From Vibrio parahaemolyticus (GTDB lineage Bacteria; Pseudomonadota; Gammaproteobacteria; Enterobacterales; Vibrionaceae): 64,000 nucleotides of DNA. Location: contig NZ_UHIL01000001.1 of NCBI RefSeq assembly GCF_900460535.1, positions 62,001 to 126,000 on the forward strand, given 5' to 3'. The notes below the pieces were generated by a model. The model saw only the letters and a program-made list of their open reading frames with translations. It made no database searches and had not been told where the DNA came from. This document shows positions 8,646-17,492 of this stretch, piece by piece (the stretch's first letter is position 1; each line of letters opens with the position of its first letter). The translations under genes were made by a program, and so were the position numbers.

Positions 8646-11072
8646 ATGTCTTCTGGACAATCATTTTCACGTTCATTACTAAAACTACCTTTATCGGTAA
8701 TGGTAAAGGGCACCACAATCCCATCGAATCCGATTGACGATCTCAACATCGACCTAACTAAGCCGATTGTGTATGCCTTGCCGTTCCGTTCGAACGTGGA
8801 TTTGCTGACACTGCAAAAACAAGCCATGAGCCTTGGGCTACCAGACCCGCTCAGTCCGCTGGAAATCAATGGCAAAACGCTTAATCGTTTCGTCTTTATT
8901 GCCTCACGTCCAACCGTGATGGGTAATGACAACGACATCCCGACAGATTCTGTTTCTCTATTTACTGAGCTGCTGGAACTGCACAAGCTTGATAGCGAGC
9001 TTGATGTGCAGATGATCCCAGCGACCGTACTTTGGGGACGCAAACCAGGTAAAGAAGAGAGCCATCGACCGTACCTGCAACCAATGAATGGGCCACAAAA
9101 AGCGAAAGCGGTAATGGCAGCAGGTCGTGACTGTTTGGTGCGCTTTAGCCCGGTGGTTTCACTGCGTTATATGGCGGATTCTCACGGTACAGACAGTGCT
9201 ATTGCGCATAAATTAGCGCGCGTGGCACGTATCCACTTTTCTCGTCAAAAATTGGCGGCATCAGGTCCAAACCTACCGCAACGCCAAGTGCTATTTGCTC
9301 GCCTGTTAAAGTCACCTGCAATTGAACAAGCGATTGAAGACGAGGCAAAAAGCAAAGACATTTCGATTGAGAAAGCGCGCAAAGAAGCCCATGACATCAT
9401 GGATGAAATCGCAGCCGACTTCTCATACGGTCTGGTGAAAAACGGCGATCGCATCCTGAGCTGGCTGTGGACCAAACTGTATCAAGGCCTACACATCAAC
9501 AACGCTTCGACAGTGCGTCGCTTGGCGCAAGATGGCCATGAGATCGTGTACGTGCCGTGTCACCGTAGTCACATGGACTACCTATTGCTGTCTTACGTTC
9601 TGTACCATGAAGGTATGGTGCCACCGCACATTGCTGCGGGTATCAACCTGAACTTCTTCCCTGCGGGTCCGATTTTCCGTCGTGGTGGTGCGTTCTTTAT
9701 TCGTCGTAGCTTTAAAGGCAACAAACTGTACTCCACGATTTTCCGCGAGTATCTAGCCGAGCTGTTTGCAAAAGGCTACTCGGTAGAGTACTTCAGCGAA
9801 GGTGGTCGCTCACGTACCGGTCGTTTACTGCAAGCGAAAACGGGTATGTTGGCCATGACGATTCAAGCGATGCTGCGTGGTCTAAACCGCCCCGTAACGC
9901 TGGTACCGGTTTACATCGGTTACGAGCACGTAATGGAAGTAGGCACTTACGCCAAAGAACTGCGCGGTAAACGTAAAGAGAAAGAAAACGCAGGTCTTGT
10001 TCTGCGTACTCTACGTAAACTGCGTAACTTTGGTTTGGGCTACGTGAACTTCGGTGAGCCAATTCAGCTCAACCAATACCTTAACGAGCACGCACCAGAG
10101 TGGACAAAAGACATCGATAGCATGGGCGGTAGCAAACCACAGTGGATGAACCCTGTGGTCAATGAGCTAGCAAACAAGATGATGACGCACATTAACGATG
10201 CGGCAGCGGCAAACGCCTTAACGCTTTGTGCAACAGCATTGTTGGCTTCTCGCCAACGTGCACTGTCTCGTGATTCTCTGATCAATCAGATTGAGTGCTA
10301 CTTGAAGCTACTCAAGAACAACCCATACTCAAGCACTTCAACCATCCCAACAGAAAGTGCTGAAGAGTTGGTTGATCATGCTATCTCGTTAGATAAGTTT
10401 GTGATTGAAACAGACAGTATGGGCGACATCATTTCTCTGGATCGTAGTCAATCGATTCTGATGACTTACTATCGCAACAACATCATTCACTTGTTTGCGC
10501 TGCCATCGTTGATTGCCCAAATGATTATTCGTCAGCGCAATCTCACCGTGGAGAAAATCCAAGAGAACGTCGCGCAAATCTACCCATTCTTGAAGAAAGA
10601 GCTGTTCCTAAGCTACCAAGAGGAAGATTTAAACGACCTTGTGGTGAAAACGTTGAATGAGTTTGCCGAACAAAAAATGATCTGTCTTGATGGCAACAAA
10701 TTGGAAATCAACCAATCAAACAACCAACCGCTGGTTCTACTTGGTCGCACGATTACTGAGACGCTGCAGCGTTACTCCATCGCCATGAACCTATTGGTTG
10801 CGTACCCTGAATTGGGTAAATCGGATCTGGAACAGAAGAGCCAAGACATCGCGCAACGTTTAGGTCGCCTGCACGGTATCAACGCGCCGGAGTTCTTCGA
10901 CAAAGGTGTGTTTACCGCCATGTTCAATACGCTCAAACAGCAAGAGTACCTCGATAGCGACGGTAACTGCGATAAGAAGAAAACGCAGAAATTTGCCAAG
11001 CTACTGTTTACGCTGCTGTACCCAGAAGTGAAGTTGACCATCGAAGAAAGTATCCACCAACTTCAGGCATAA
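8646..11072 (+). CDS. plsB: Glycerol-3-phosphate 1-O-acyltransferase PlsB
   Basis: Inner-membrane enzyme that acylates glycerol-3-phosphate, the first step of phospholipid synthesis. 808 residues, full length. The acyltransferase block I motif HRSHMD (in [15 protein letters not shown], about residue 305) carries the catalytic His and Asp. Further blocks are [20 protein letters not shown] and [12 protein letters not shown] chose the ATG at 8646 with a GAGG site 11 bases upstream; the in-frame GTG at 8637 sits too close to it. Divergent from lexA as in E. coli. Confidence 0.96.
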   Translation: MSSGQSFSRSLLKLPLSVMVKGTTIPSNPIDDLNIDLTKPIVYALPFRSNVDLLTLQKQAMSLGLPDPLSPLEINGKTLNRFVFIASRPTVMGNDNDIPTDSVSLFTELLELHKLDSELDVQMIPATVLWGRKPGKEESHRPYLQPMNGPQKAKAVMAAGRDCLVRFSPVVSLRYMADSHGTDSAIAHKLARVARIHFSRQKLAASGPNLPQRQVLFARLLKSPAIEQAIEDEAKSKDISIEKARKEAHDIMDEIAADFSYGLVKNGDRILSWLWTKLYQGLHINNASTVRRLAQDGHEIVYVPCHRSHMDYLLLSYVLYHEGMVPPHIAAGINLNFFPAGPIFRRGGAFFIRRSFKGNKLYSTIFREYLAELFAKGYSVEYFSEGGRSRTGRLLQAKTGMLAMTIQAMLRGLNRPVTLVPVYIGYEHVMEVGTYAKELRGKRKEKENAGLVLRTLRKLRNFGLGYVNFGEPIQLNQYLNEHAPEWTKDIDSMGGSKPQWMNPVVNELANKMMTHINDAAAANALTLCATALLASRQRALSRDSLINQIECYLKLLKNNPYSSTSTIPTESAEELVDHAISLDKFVIETDSMGDIISLDRSQSILMTYYRNNIIHLFALPSLIAQMIIRQRNLTVEKIQENVAQIYPFLKKELFLSYQEEDLNDLVVKTLNEFAEQKMICLDGNKLEINQSNNQPLVLLGRTITETLQRYSIAMNLLVAYPELGKSDLEQKSQDIAQRLGRLHGINAPEFFDKGVFTAMFNTLKQQEYLDSDGNCDKKKTQKFAKLLFTLLYPEVKLTIEESIHQLQA

Positions 11073-11088
11073 CAAACACAAAAAAACA

Positions 11089-11117
11089 AAAGGCATCCAA
11101 TTGGATGCCTTTTTTGA
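11089..11117. terminator. Terminator between plsB and ubiA
   Basis: Stem AAGGCATCCAA/TTGGATGCCTT followed by T residues; an A run on the left allows use by the convergent ubiCA transcript as well. Confidence 0.85.
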
Positions 11118-11129
11118 TCTTCGGATTGA

Positions 11130-11984
11130 TTACCAGAACGCGACTAATAAACCTATCGCTATCACCATGCCAACGTAGTTGTTGTTAAGGAAAGCTCTGA
11201 AACACAAATCACGCTCGCGGTGGCGGATCAAATGCTGCTGATAAACAAACAATGATGCGGCAATCAGAACCGTCCAGTAGTAACTTTGGCCTAATTGATA
11301 AAACTGCCCTAGCCCCACCAACATCGCCAACGTCACTAACTGTAACACTCCAATAATTAACTTGTCGTGGCGACCGAACAGAATCGCTGTCGATTTGATA
11401 CCGATTTTTAAATCGTCATCGCGATCCACCATTGCATACTGAGTGTCGTAGGCAATCGTCCACAATGCATTAATCACAAACACAAACCAAACCATCACTG
11501 GTAGCTCACCGGTTTGTGCCGCCCATGCCATAGGAATCGCCCAGCTAAACGCTAATCCCAAAAACAGCTGCGGGATATGCGTGTAACGCTTCATAAAAGG
11601 GTAGATAAAGGCTAAGACAATGCCCGCAAAAGAGAGCTGAATCGTTAAGGGGTTCATAGTCAAAACAAGTAAGAATGAGCTCACGGCCAAAACCAAAAAT
11701 AAGCCAATCGCCTCTTTCGCCGTGACCTTACCCGAAGGCAATGGGCGCTGTTTAGTACGCTTCACATGACCATCGACTTTACGGTCTGCAAAATCGTTAA
11801 TGACGCAGCCTGCGCTACGCATTAAAAATACACCCAACACAAACACAATGAGCACATCCCAACTCGGTATGCCTTGGGCTGCAATGACCAGAGCCCAAAC
11901 CGTTGGCCACAACAACAATAGTGAACCAATTGGGCGATCCATTCGCATCAACTGCCAATATGCTTTGGCTTTTTCTGCGGACAT
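11130..11984 (-). CDS. ubiA: 4-hydroxybenzoate polyprenyltransferase UbiA
   Basis: Integral membrane prenyltransferase that joins the polyprenyl tail to 4-hydroxybenzoate in ubiquinone synthesis. 284 residues with about eight or nine membrane helices. The two Asp-rich motifs are present: [15 protein letters not shown] (about residue 63) and [13 protein letters not shown] (about residue 179). It follows ubiC with the stop codon directly abutting the ATG (TAAATG) and an AAGGAGAG ribosome site inside the ubiC end, so the two are coupled. UbiC supplies its substrate. Confidence 0.96.
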   Translation of the reverse strand: MSAEKAKAYWQLMRMDRPIGSLLLLWPTVWALVIAAQGIPSWDVLIVFVLGVFLMRSAGCVINDFADRKVDGHVKRTKQRPLPSGKVTAKEAIGLFLVLAVSSFLLVLTMNPLTIQLSFAGIVLAFIYPFMKRYTHIPQLFLGLAFSWAIPMAWAAQTGELPVMVWFVFVINALWTIAYDTQYAMVDRDDDLKIGIKSTAILFGRHDKLIIGVLQLVTLAMLVGLGQFYQLGQSYYWTVLIAASLFVYQQHLIRHRERDLCFRAFLNNNYVGMVIAIGLLVAFW

Positions 11985-12524
11985 TTACACTCTCTCCTTG
12001 GCGTAAATAGGTGAATTCGATAAGAATAACTCAGCGACTAACATAGGTTTGTGATTCATCCACAACCTTGAGCGTCGTGCGAGAAAACGACCTTGAGGCA
12101 AGTGAACCCAACCCATTTGGAGCGAGTCGCGCTCGACATTATCGGCGCTAAAGACGGTGAGCCCTAGTGGGATATCACCTTGCTGCGCTAAGTCGTATTG
12201 CTGATCGACCAACGTAGTACGTGGGATCAAAGTACGACCAACAACCCAAGGGCAGTCGTCTCCACACAGGACGACCTCTCTTAGGAGGCAATCTTGCTCA
12301 GACAGTAACTGACTTTCATCCGATTTCAGTGTCTTCGCTGTGACGATATGATTTTGCAGCAGTTCTACCGTCAATTCCTGACAGTGCTGCTTTAAACGAC
12401 GTGACAAAGACCCTTGTTCTTCCAGCCAATGCTTGGCAAATTCGTTTGGAAATTCAAATTCTTCGGGCTTTTGCCACTCTACTTCCAATAAAGAAGCAAG
12501 ATAGAGTGATGTTGGCTGATTCAT
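11985..12524 (-). CDS. ubiC: Chorismate pyruvate-lyase UbiC
   Basis: Converts chorismate to 4-hydroxybenzoate and pyruvate, the first committed ubiquinone step. 179 residues from the ATG at 12522-12524; a TTG four codons earlier is possible. Recognisable family segments include the central REVVLCGDDCPWVVGRTLIP with the active-site Arg and the C-terminal ARRSRLWMNHKPMLVAELFL. First gene of the ubiCA operon, divergent from the FliL-like gene. Confidence 0.92.
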   Translation of the reverse strand: MNQPTSLYLASLLEVEWQKPEEFEFPNEFAKHWLEEQGSLSRRLKQHCQELTVELLQNHIVTAKTLKSDESQLLSEQDCLLREVVLCGDDCPWVVGRTLIPRTTLVDQQYDLAQQGDIPLGLTVFSADNVERDSLQMGWVHLPQGRFLARRSRLWMNHKPMLVAELFLSNSPIYAKERV

Positions 12525-12677
12525 ACTAGTATTCAATTGGAGGCTTTATGCGTACAATAAAGCAACAACTTACCGTCTTATTGAAACCGTAAGTTCCGTT
12601 ATTTGTTATAGACGGTCTATTGTATCAAGACTGAAGCGATTCGAATATCGCGATCCAGAGAAAGAAAAGTTAGAAAT

Positions 12678-13088
12678 ATGTACAAACGTTATGTAGCCCA
12701 AATTATTTTTGCGTTAACAATCCTGATCTCCGCACCAAGTTGGGCTGAAACGGAAGAGACTGGACCAAAATTAGCGTACTTCACCCTAGAGCCAGATTTA
12801 ACCACTAACTTTTACACCAAAGGTAAAAAATTAGGCTATGTACAAGTGCGTATCGACATCATGGTGATGAGCCAACAAGACCTAGCGATTGTTGAGCACC
12901 ATCAACCCTTGATTCGCGATGCGGTCATCGAACTCCTAGGCAAACAAACCGAAGATACGATCAAGTCGCTTTCTGGCCGAGAAGACCTACGCAAAACGTT
13001 GGTAAAAGAGCTAAACGAAACCTTACTGCCAGAGACCGGGAAAACCGTCATTGCTGATTTGCTGTTTACCAAATACCTCTATCAGTAA
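12678..13088 (+). CDS. FliL-like protein with a signal peptide
   Basis: A 136-residue protein related to the flagellar basal-body protein FliL: the C-terminal part has the FliL-type order PLIRDAVIELLGKQT, LSGREDLRKTLVKELN and a short end (VIADLLFTKYLYQ). True FliL has an N-terminal membrane anchor and sits in a fli operon. This copy has what looks like a cleavable signal peptide (residues 1-23, ending SWA-ET) and sits alone beside ubiC. It may act in the periplasm at the stator, but that is inference. A strong terminator follows. Confidence 0.75.
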   Translation: MYKRYVAQIIFALTILISAPSWAETEETGPKLAYFTLEPDLTTNFYTKGKKLGYVQVRIDIMVMSQQDLAIVEHHQPLIRDAVIELLGKQTEDTIKSLSGREDLRKTLVKELNETLLPETGKTVIADLLFTKYLYQ

Positions 13089-13108
13089 GTAACGCTGCTT
13101 TAGATACA

Positions 13109-13138
13109 AAAAGACCGCTTTCGAGCGGTCTTTTTTTG
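13109..13138. terminator. Terminator between the FliL-like gene and glpG
   Basis: Stem AAGACCGCT/AGCGGTCTT with a small loop and a run of T residues. Confidence 0.85.
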
Positions 13139-13147
13139 TTTTTGCTA

Positions 13148-13990
13148 TCACGCTTGTTGTTGGTATTTCTGCTTGCCCGAGTCGAACAGCGCAATCGCCA
13201 TCCCGGCTAACAAGCCAGCTAAGTGAGCCGTATTGGCAATGGCCATAAACGGTTGCACAAAACCAAGTACCAACCACACCAACATAAAACCGATGATGGA
13301 TTTCGGCAGCGTTAAACCTAAATGAGGTAAACGGTAACCCAAAACCCACAAATAGCCGAGTAGCGCGTACACAACACCAGATAACCCGCCGAAGTTCGCA
13401 CCTTCAACATAGAACTGGCCAGCACCAGAGAGTGCCGCAGATACCACAAAGATTTGCAGTAACTTGCCAGAACCAAGGCGACGTTCAATATCGCCACCAA
13501 GTTGCCACCACCACAACAAGTTAAAGATGATGTGTGTTACCGAGAAATGCAGCAATGCATGACTCACCCAACGCCACAATTGCCATTGCTGGCCTTCAAA
13601 CGCGGGAAAGTGCAACAGAGCAAATACCCCATTTCCAAAGCCTAACATCTGCAAACCATAAATCACGGCGCATACGGTCATGATCAATAAGGTCACTGGA
13701 CCGGCTTTGGCTTTGATCATTCCTATGATGCTTGGGCTAGCGTAATGAAATTGGCTCTTACGAGTATCGGCAACGTCCCAGGAAGCGGCGCTGTATTTGC
13801 TAGCGGATGGATTCGCCAAAAATTGCTTCAGTTCGGCTTCTGCCTCAACTTCATGCTGGCTGTCCGTAAGCCAAAGTGCAAATTGTCCTTCACCTTCGGG
13901 CATCATCTCAATATCTATCTGACGAGAGGCCATATAATCGATAAAGGCTTGCGCCATGCGTGGATTATTTAACGTTACCAATCTCTTCAT
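13148..13990 (-). CDS. glpG: Rhomboid intramembrane serine protease GlpG
   Basis: Cleaves membrane-protein substrates inside the bilayer. 280 residues: a cytosolic N-terminal domain (about 1-75) and six transmembrane helices. The catalytic dyad is Ser204 in GGLSGVVYALLGY and His257 in NTAHLAGLLAGM; the HxxxN region HIIFNLLWWWQLG is also intact. Start and glpE stop overlap by one base (TAATG). The glpE-glpG pair is conserved; the regulator glpR of E. coli is not next to it here. Confidence 0.95.
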   Translation of the reverse strand: MKRLVTLNNPRMAQAFIDYMASRQIDIEMMPEGEGQFALWLTDSQHEVEAEAELKQFLANPSASKYSAASWDVADTRKSQFHYASPSIIGMIKAKAGPVTLLIMTVCAVIYGLQMLGFGNGVFALLHFPAFEGQQWQLWRWVSHALLHFSVTHIIFNLLWWWQLGGDIERRLGSGKLLQIFVVSAALSGAGQFYVEGANFGGLSGVVYALLGYLWVLGYRLPHLGLTLPKSIIGFMLVWLVLGFVQPFMAIANTAHLAGLLAGMAIALFDSGKQKYQQQA

Positions 13991-14310
13991 TAACTTCTCA
14001 CTATCGGTAGTTGTGCTCGCTGCCAGGCTTCAAAGCCACCGTCTACACTGTACACCTGTTCGAAGCCTTGGTTAACTAAATATTGCGCTGCGCCTTGGCT
14101 GCTAATTCCGTGATAACACATCACGAGGATCGGCTGTTCAAACTCTACATCTTCCATAAACGCCACAATCGTATCGTTGGTTAGATGATAAGCCGACTCA
14201 GCATGTGCCACGGCAAACGATTGAGGATCACGAATATCTACAAGCTTTGCCTCGCCCTGCTCAAGCAAAGCCTGTGCACCTTGTACATCGATATGCTGAA
14301 ACTGGTCCAT
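13990..14310 (-). CDS. glpE: Thiosulfate sulfurtransferase GlpE (single-domain rhodanese)
   Basis: Transfers sulfane sulfur from thiosulfate to acceptors. 106 residues, one rhodanese domain, with catalytic Cys65 in [13 protein letters not shown] and the rhodanese N-terminal signature [10 protein letters not shown]. First gene of the glpEG pair. Its leader contains a 79-base element flanked by inverted 14-mers, beyond which lies the DnaA-box cluster. Confidence 0.94.
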   Translation of the reverse strand: MDQFQHIDVQGAQALLEQGEAKLVDIRDPQSFAVAHAESAYHLTNDTIVAFMEDVEFEQPILVMCYHGISSQGAAQYLVNQGFEQVYSVDGGFEAWQRAQLPIVRS

Positions 14311-14336
14311 TTACTTTCTCATTTTGTCGTTATGAA

Positions 14337-14415
14337 TATACCCAAATAACCTTGGTACCCGAACTAAACACTATGCTGCTCGGTGTATTAAGTCGGAAAA
14401 AGTCATTTGGGTATA
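14337..14415. repeat. 79-base element with inverted 14-mer ends
   Basis: TATACCCAAATAAC at 14337-14350 and GTCATTTGGGTATA at 14402-14415 are inverted copies with one mismatch. Similar TATACCCAAAT...ATTTGGGTATA palindromic elements are, from memory, scattered in Vibrio genomes. It lies in the glpE leader and may form a hairpin in that RNA. Confidence 0.55.
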
Positions 14416-14478
14416 CTGCCGCCATTGTAACCTATCCAGTGGCAAACTTAGACACAAGGATAATCAGGGCTTTTAAAA

Positions 14479-14685
14479 TTGTACACATTCCAACCATTTG
14501 TGGATAAAGCTGTGAATTGCGTTGATAAAGTATATTTGGATCTTTTGATCCACAAGATGTAGTGATGATCCTGATCTAGCTGTGTGTATATTTATAACTA
14601 TCCCCAAGCGACAAAACCGCTATCACCCTTATTTTGTCTGGGTTTCGAACAGTTGATAAATAATTACTTCACAGAGTTATGCACA
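14479..14685. other. Cluster of DnaA boxes and Dam sites (oriC-like)
   Basis: Two perfect DnaA boxes: TTATCCACA on the minus strand at 14499-14507 and TTATGCACA on the plus strand at 14677-14685. Boxes with one mismatch are at 14479-14487 (TTGTACACA), 14546-14554 (TGATCCACA) and 14583-14591 (minus, ATATACACA). Four GATC sites lie at 14539, 14547, 14567 and 14573, with more at 14704 and 14727. The outward arrangement and about 178-base spacing of the two perfect boxes resemble R1 and R4 of E. coli oriC. No gene lies here; the flanking genes are glpE and rpoH. Confidence 0.65.
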
Positions 14686-14734
14686 GGTAGCACAGAAAAT
14701 TTAGATCGCAAACGCTATCTATTTTCGATCGAAA

Positions 14735-14768
14735 ATAAAAAAGCCGAGATCACATGATCTCGGCTTTC
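14735..14768 (-). terminator. Terminator of rpoH
   Basis: Stem AGCCGAGATC/GATCTCGGCT with a 4-nt loop, followed on the minus strand by six T residues. It contains two of the GATC sites of the region. A 16-base perfect palindrome (ATTTTCGATCGAAAAT, 14721-14736) lies immediately beyond. Confidence 0.88.
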
Positions 14769-14801
14769 TATGAAAATCTTACTTTATATTAGAGGCTGAA
14801 G

Positions 14802-15662
14802 TTAGAACTCACCAACGGCCAGTTTCAGCTTCTTCATCGCATTCTTTTCTAACTGACGAATACGCTCTGCAGAAACGCCAAACTCATCAGCCAAGTCTTG
14901 CAATGTTGCTTTCTCATCGTCTAACCAACGAGAGCGCACAATGCGTTGGCTACGCTCATCTAGGCTTGCTAGTGCGTGACCAAGACGATTATTGGTGTGC
15001 ATTTCCCAGTTTGCAGCTTCGATGTTGTCAGCCACGTCCGACGATTTGTCTTCTAGGTACAGCATCGGGGCAGTGTATGAGCTAGTCGCACTGTCATCAT
15101 CGTCAGTTGGCATATCAAACGTTGAATCGACCGCCGCAAGACGTGATTCCATCTCGCGAACTTCGGAAGGTTCTACGCCCAACTCACGAGCTACGGTTTC
15201 GACTTCGCCATTGTTAAACCAACCTAAGCGTTTTTTCGATTTGCGTAGATTGAAGAACAATTTACGCTGCGCTTTGGTTGTAGCGATTTTAACGATACGC
15301 CAGTTACGTAGTACGTACTCATGGATCTCTGCTTTGATCCAGTGAACAGCAAAAGACACCAAACGTACGCCCACTTCTGGGTTAAAACGTTTAACGGCTT
15401 TCATTAGACCGATATTGCCCTCTTGCACTAGATCTGCCATTGGCAAACCGTAGCCTGAGTAACCTCGAGCAACGTGAACAACGAATCTTAGGTGTGACAG
15501 GATCAGGCCTTTCGCAGCCTCAATCTCACCTTTGTAGTGTAATCGTTCTGCCAGTTCACGCTCTTCATCTGCTGTCAGCATTGGGTAGCTGTTTACAGAG
15601 CGAATATAGCTATCAAGGCTATCTTGCGTGACTAGAGCCATCGGATACGCTTCTTTTGTCAT
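14802..15662 (-). CDS. rpoH: Heat-shock sigma factor RpoH (sigma-32)
   Basis: Sigma factor directing RNA polymerase to heat-shock promoters. 286 residues. Region 2 contains [20 protein letters not shown] and the RpoH box [18 protein letters not shown] (about residues 131-150), diagnostic of RpoH. Region 4.2 ends with [26 protein letters not shown]. Start ATG with GAGGAATTG upstream. It follows ftsX with a 175-base gap, as in E. coli, so it probably has its own promoters. It ends at a strong terminator. Confidence 0.97.
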   Translation of the reverse strand: MTKEAYPMALVTQDSLDSYIRSVNSYPMLTADEERELAERLHYKGEIEAAKGLILSHLRFVVHVARGYSGYGLPMADLVQEGNIGLMKAVKRFNPEVGVRLVSFAVHWIKAEIHEYVLRNWRIVKIATTKAQRKLFFNLRKSKKRLGWFNNGEVETVARELGVEPSEVREMESRLAAVDSTFDMPTDDDDSATSSYTAPMLYLEDKSSDVADNIEAANWEMHTNNRLGHALASLDERSQRIVRSRWLDDEKATLQDLADEFGVSAERIRQLEKNAMKKLKLAVGEF

Positions 15663-15837
15663 TCAATTCCTCATCAATCTCTGATCTGGAGCATTACATT
15701 GCAATTTAGCTTCGATATCTTGAACTCAAAATGAACAAGTTTCAAGAAGGGCGAGCAATTATCCATAAACAATTGGTCTAAACAAGAGGTAAAAATTAGC
15801 TTGTGCTAATAAATTCCAAGTATAAGACCTTCATCAC

Positions 15838-16806
15838 TTAAACTGGTTCAATTTCTTTTAAGTGGCGCTGCGCTGAAACGCGCGCGGCAATACAACCTAA
15901 AAGGCTACCGGTGATAATCAGCAGCAAAGATTCATCCCAACTTAGGCCAATTAAACGGAATTGGCTGTCGTACAACGCGGCAAGATCTTCTACGGCGCTG
16001 TTCATCACAATGGTCACTAACGCCGTGACAAACCACGCAATGACGGCACCTAATACACCAAACCACATACCTGTGTATAGGTACGGACGCAAAATGAAGC
16101 CGTCGGTCGCACCGATAAGCTTCATGGTTTGAATCTCTTCTTTATTCGCCAGTACATTAAAACGTAATGTGTTACCAACGATTAAAAATACCGCACCCAA
16201 CATTAGGATTGTCAGAGTCACGACAATAATGCCTGCTAGTGTTTTGATGGCATTTAAGCGCGCAAGCCAGTCTTCATCTAGCCTAACATCGGTCACGTCT
16301 TGTTGTTGACCTACTTCTTTTGCTAGGGCTTGAATGTCTGTTTTGATATCAGATTCTGGCGTAATCACCAACACGCCTGGTAATGCATAACCGCTTAGCA
16401 AGCTCAGTGCTTGGTCAAAACCCGCGTACTGGCTTAAATCGGCCAAACCTTGCTGTGGAGAAATATATTCCACTTCTTTTACAAGAGGCCAAGTTTCAAT
16501 TTGATCTTTGAGAACCATCACACGCGCATCCGGCATGCCTTCCACTAAGTAAGCACTAACTTGCGAGGGAGATGCCACATCTTCAGCAGCGCCTGCCACG
16601 TTTTTGCCCAATAGATACAAACAAGCTGGCATGGCAAGTGCCATGGAGATCACCGCTAGAGTCAGAATGTTGCCTAGTGGTCGTTGCCATAAGGCGCTAA
16701 AAGAGGATTTTGCTTGTTTTGCATGGACAGAGAAAAAACCATCGGTATTTGTACGCTTGGCACTGCGGCCTTTCCCTTTCTTTTGGGAGTGCTTGTTACC
16801 TGCCAT
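15838..16806 (-). CDS. ftsX: Cell-division protein FtsX
   Basis: Membrane partner of the ABC ATPase FtsE; the pair controls septal peptidoglycan hydrolysis through EnvC. 322 residues with four membrane helices (about 48-70, 197-222, 250-272 and 295-315) and a large periplasmic loop between the first two. The N terminus carries a basic lysine-rich cytosolic tail. Its start overlaps the ftsE end by 11 bases. Confidence 0.95.
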   Translation of the reverse strand: MAGNKHSQKKGKGRSAKRTNTDGFFSVHAKQAKSSFSALWQRPLGNILTLAVISMALAMPACLYLLGKNVAGAAEDVASPSQVSAYLVEGMPDARVMVLKDQIETWPLVKEVEYISPQQGLADLSQYAGFDQALSLLSGYALPGVLVITPESDIKTDIQALAKEVGQQQDVTDVRLDEDWLARLNAIKTLAGIIVVTLTILMLGAVFLIVGNTLRFNVLANKEEIQTMKLIGATDGFILRPYLYTGMWFGVLGAVIAWFVTALVTIVMNSAVEDLAALYDSQFRLIGLSWDESLLLIITGSLLGCIAARVSAQRHLKEIEPV

Positions 16807-17470
16807 AGTCTTCTACCTCACTTAGGAAGCCTTGGTTCAATTCAAAATGACGATATTGTGGGCGAGTGTTTACTAACCCAACATCGTGCGTGGCAAGTAG
16901 GATGGTCACGCCCGCACGGTTAAATTCTTCGAATAAACGCAACACACGGTTGGATAATTCTGGGTCAAGGTTACCCGTTGGCTCATCTGCCACTAATAAC
17001 GTTGGTCGGTTTACCACTGCACGGGCAATACCAACGCGTTGTTGTTCACCACCAGAGAGCTGGCTCGGCAAACAACGGGCTTTATCGAGTAAGCCCGTTT
17101 TGTCTAACGCCGCAGAAACGCGACGCTTAATTTCAGTTTCGGAAATCGATTCAATACGCATCGGCAGTGCGACGTTATCGTACACACTGCGGTCCATTAA
17201 TAGACGGTGGTCTTGAAAGACAATCCCAATATTGCGGCGCAAAAATGGAATGTCTTTGCTTGGAATGCGCGTGATGTCGTGACCATTGAAATGGATTTTG
17301 CCATCGGTCGGACGCTCTATCGCACATATCAATTTCAACAAGGTACTTTTACCGGCGCCGGAGTGCCCGCCTAAAAACGCCATTTCTCCGCGCCTCAGGT
17401 GAAAATCGACTTTTTGTAGTGCTTGTCGACCACCTCGGTAAGCTTTACTCACTTGTTGAAATTTGATCAC
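16796..17470 (-). CDS. ftsE: Cell-division ATP-binding protein FtsE
   Basis: ABC ATPase that powers FtsX. 224 residues with Walker A ([13 protein letters not shown]), signature ([14 protein letters not shown]), Walker B ([12 protein letters not shown]) and switch His ([10 protein letters not shown]). It lies between ftsY (22 bases upstream) and ftsX (11-base overlap) in the conserved ftsYEX operon. Confidence 0.97.
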   Translation of the reverse strand: MIKFQQVSKAYRGGRQALQKVDFHLRRGEMAFLGGHSGAGKSTLLKLICAIERPTDGKIHFNGHDITRIPSKDIPFLRRNIGIVFQDHRLLMDRSVYDNVALPMRIESISETEIKRRVSAALDKTGLLDKARCLPSQLSGGEQQRVGIARAVVNRPTLLVADEPTGNLDPELSNRVLRLFEEFNRAGVTILLATHDVGLVNTRPQYRHFELNQGFLSEVEDYGR

Positions 17471-17492
17471 CGTTGATTTCCTCTAACTTCAA

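Noticed and set aside
14479..14760. Calling this the chromosomal replication origin
   Set aside because: Neighbours are glpE and rpoH, not mnmG/mioC; no 13-mer unwinding repeats are visible. Reported only as oriC-like.
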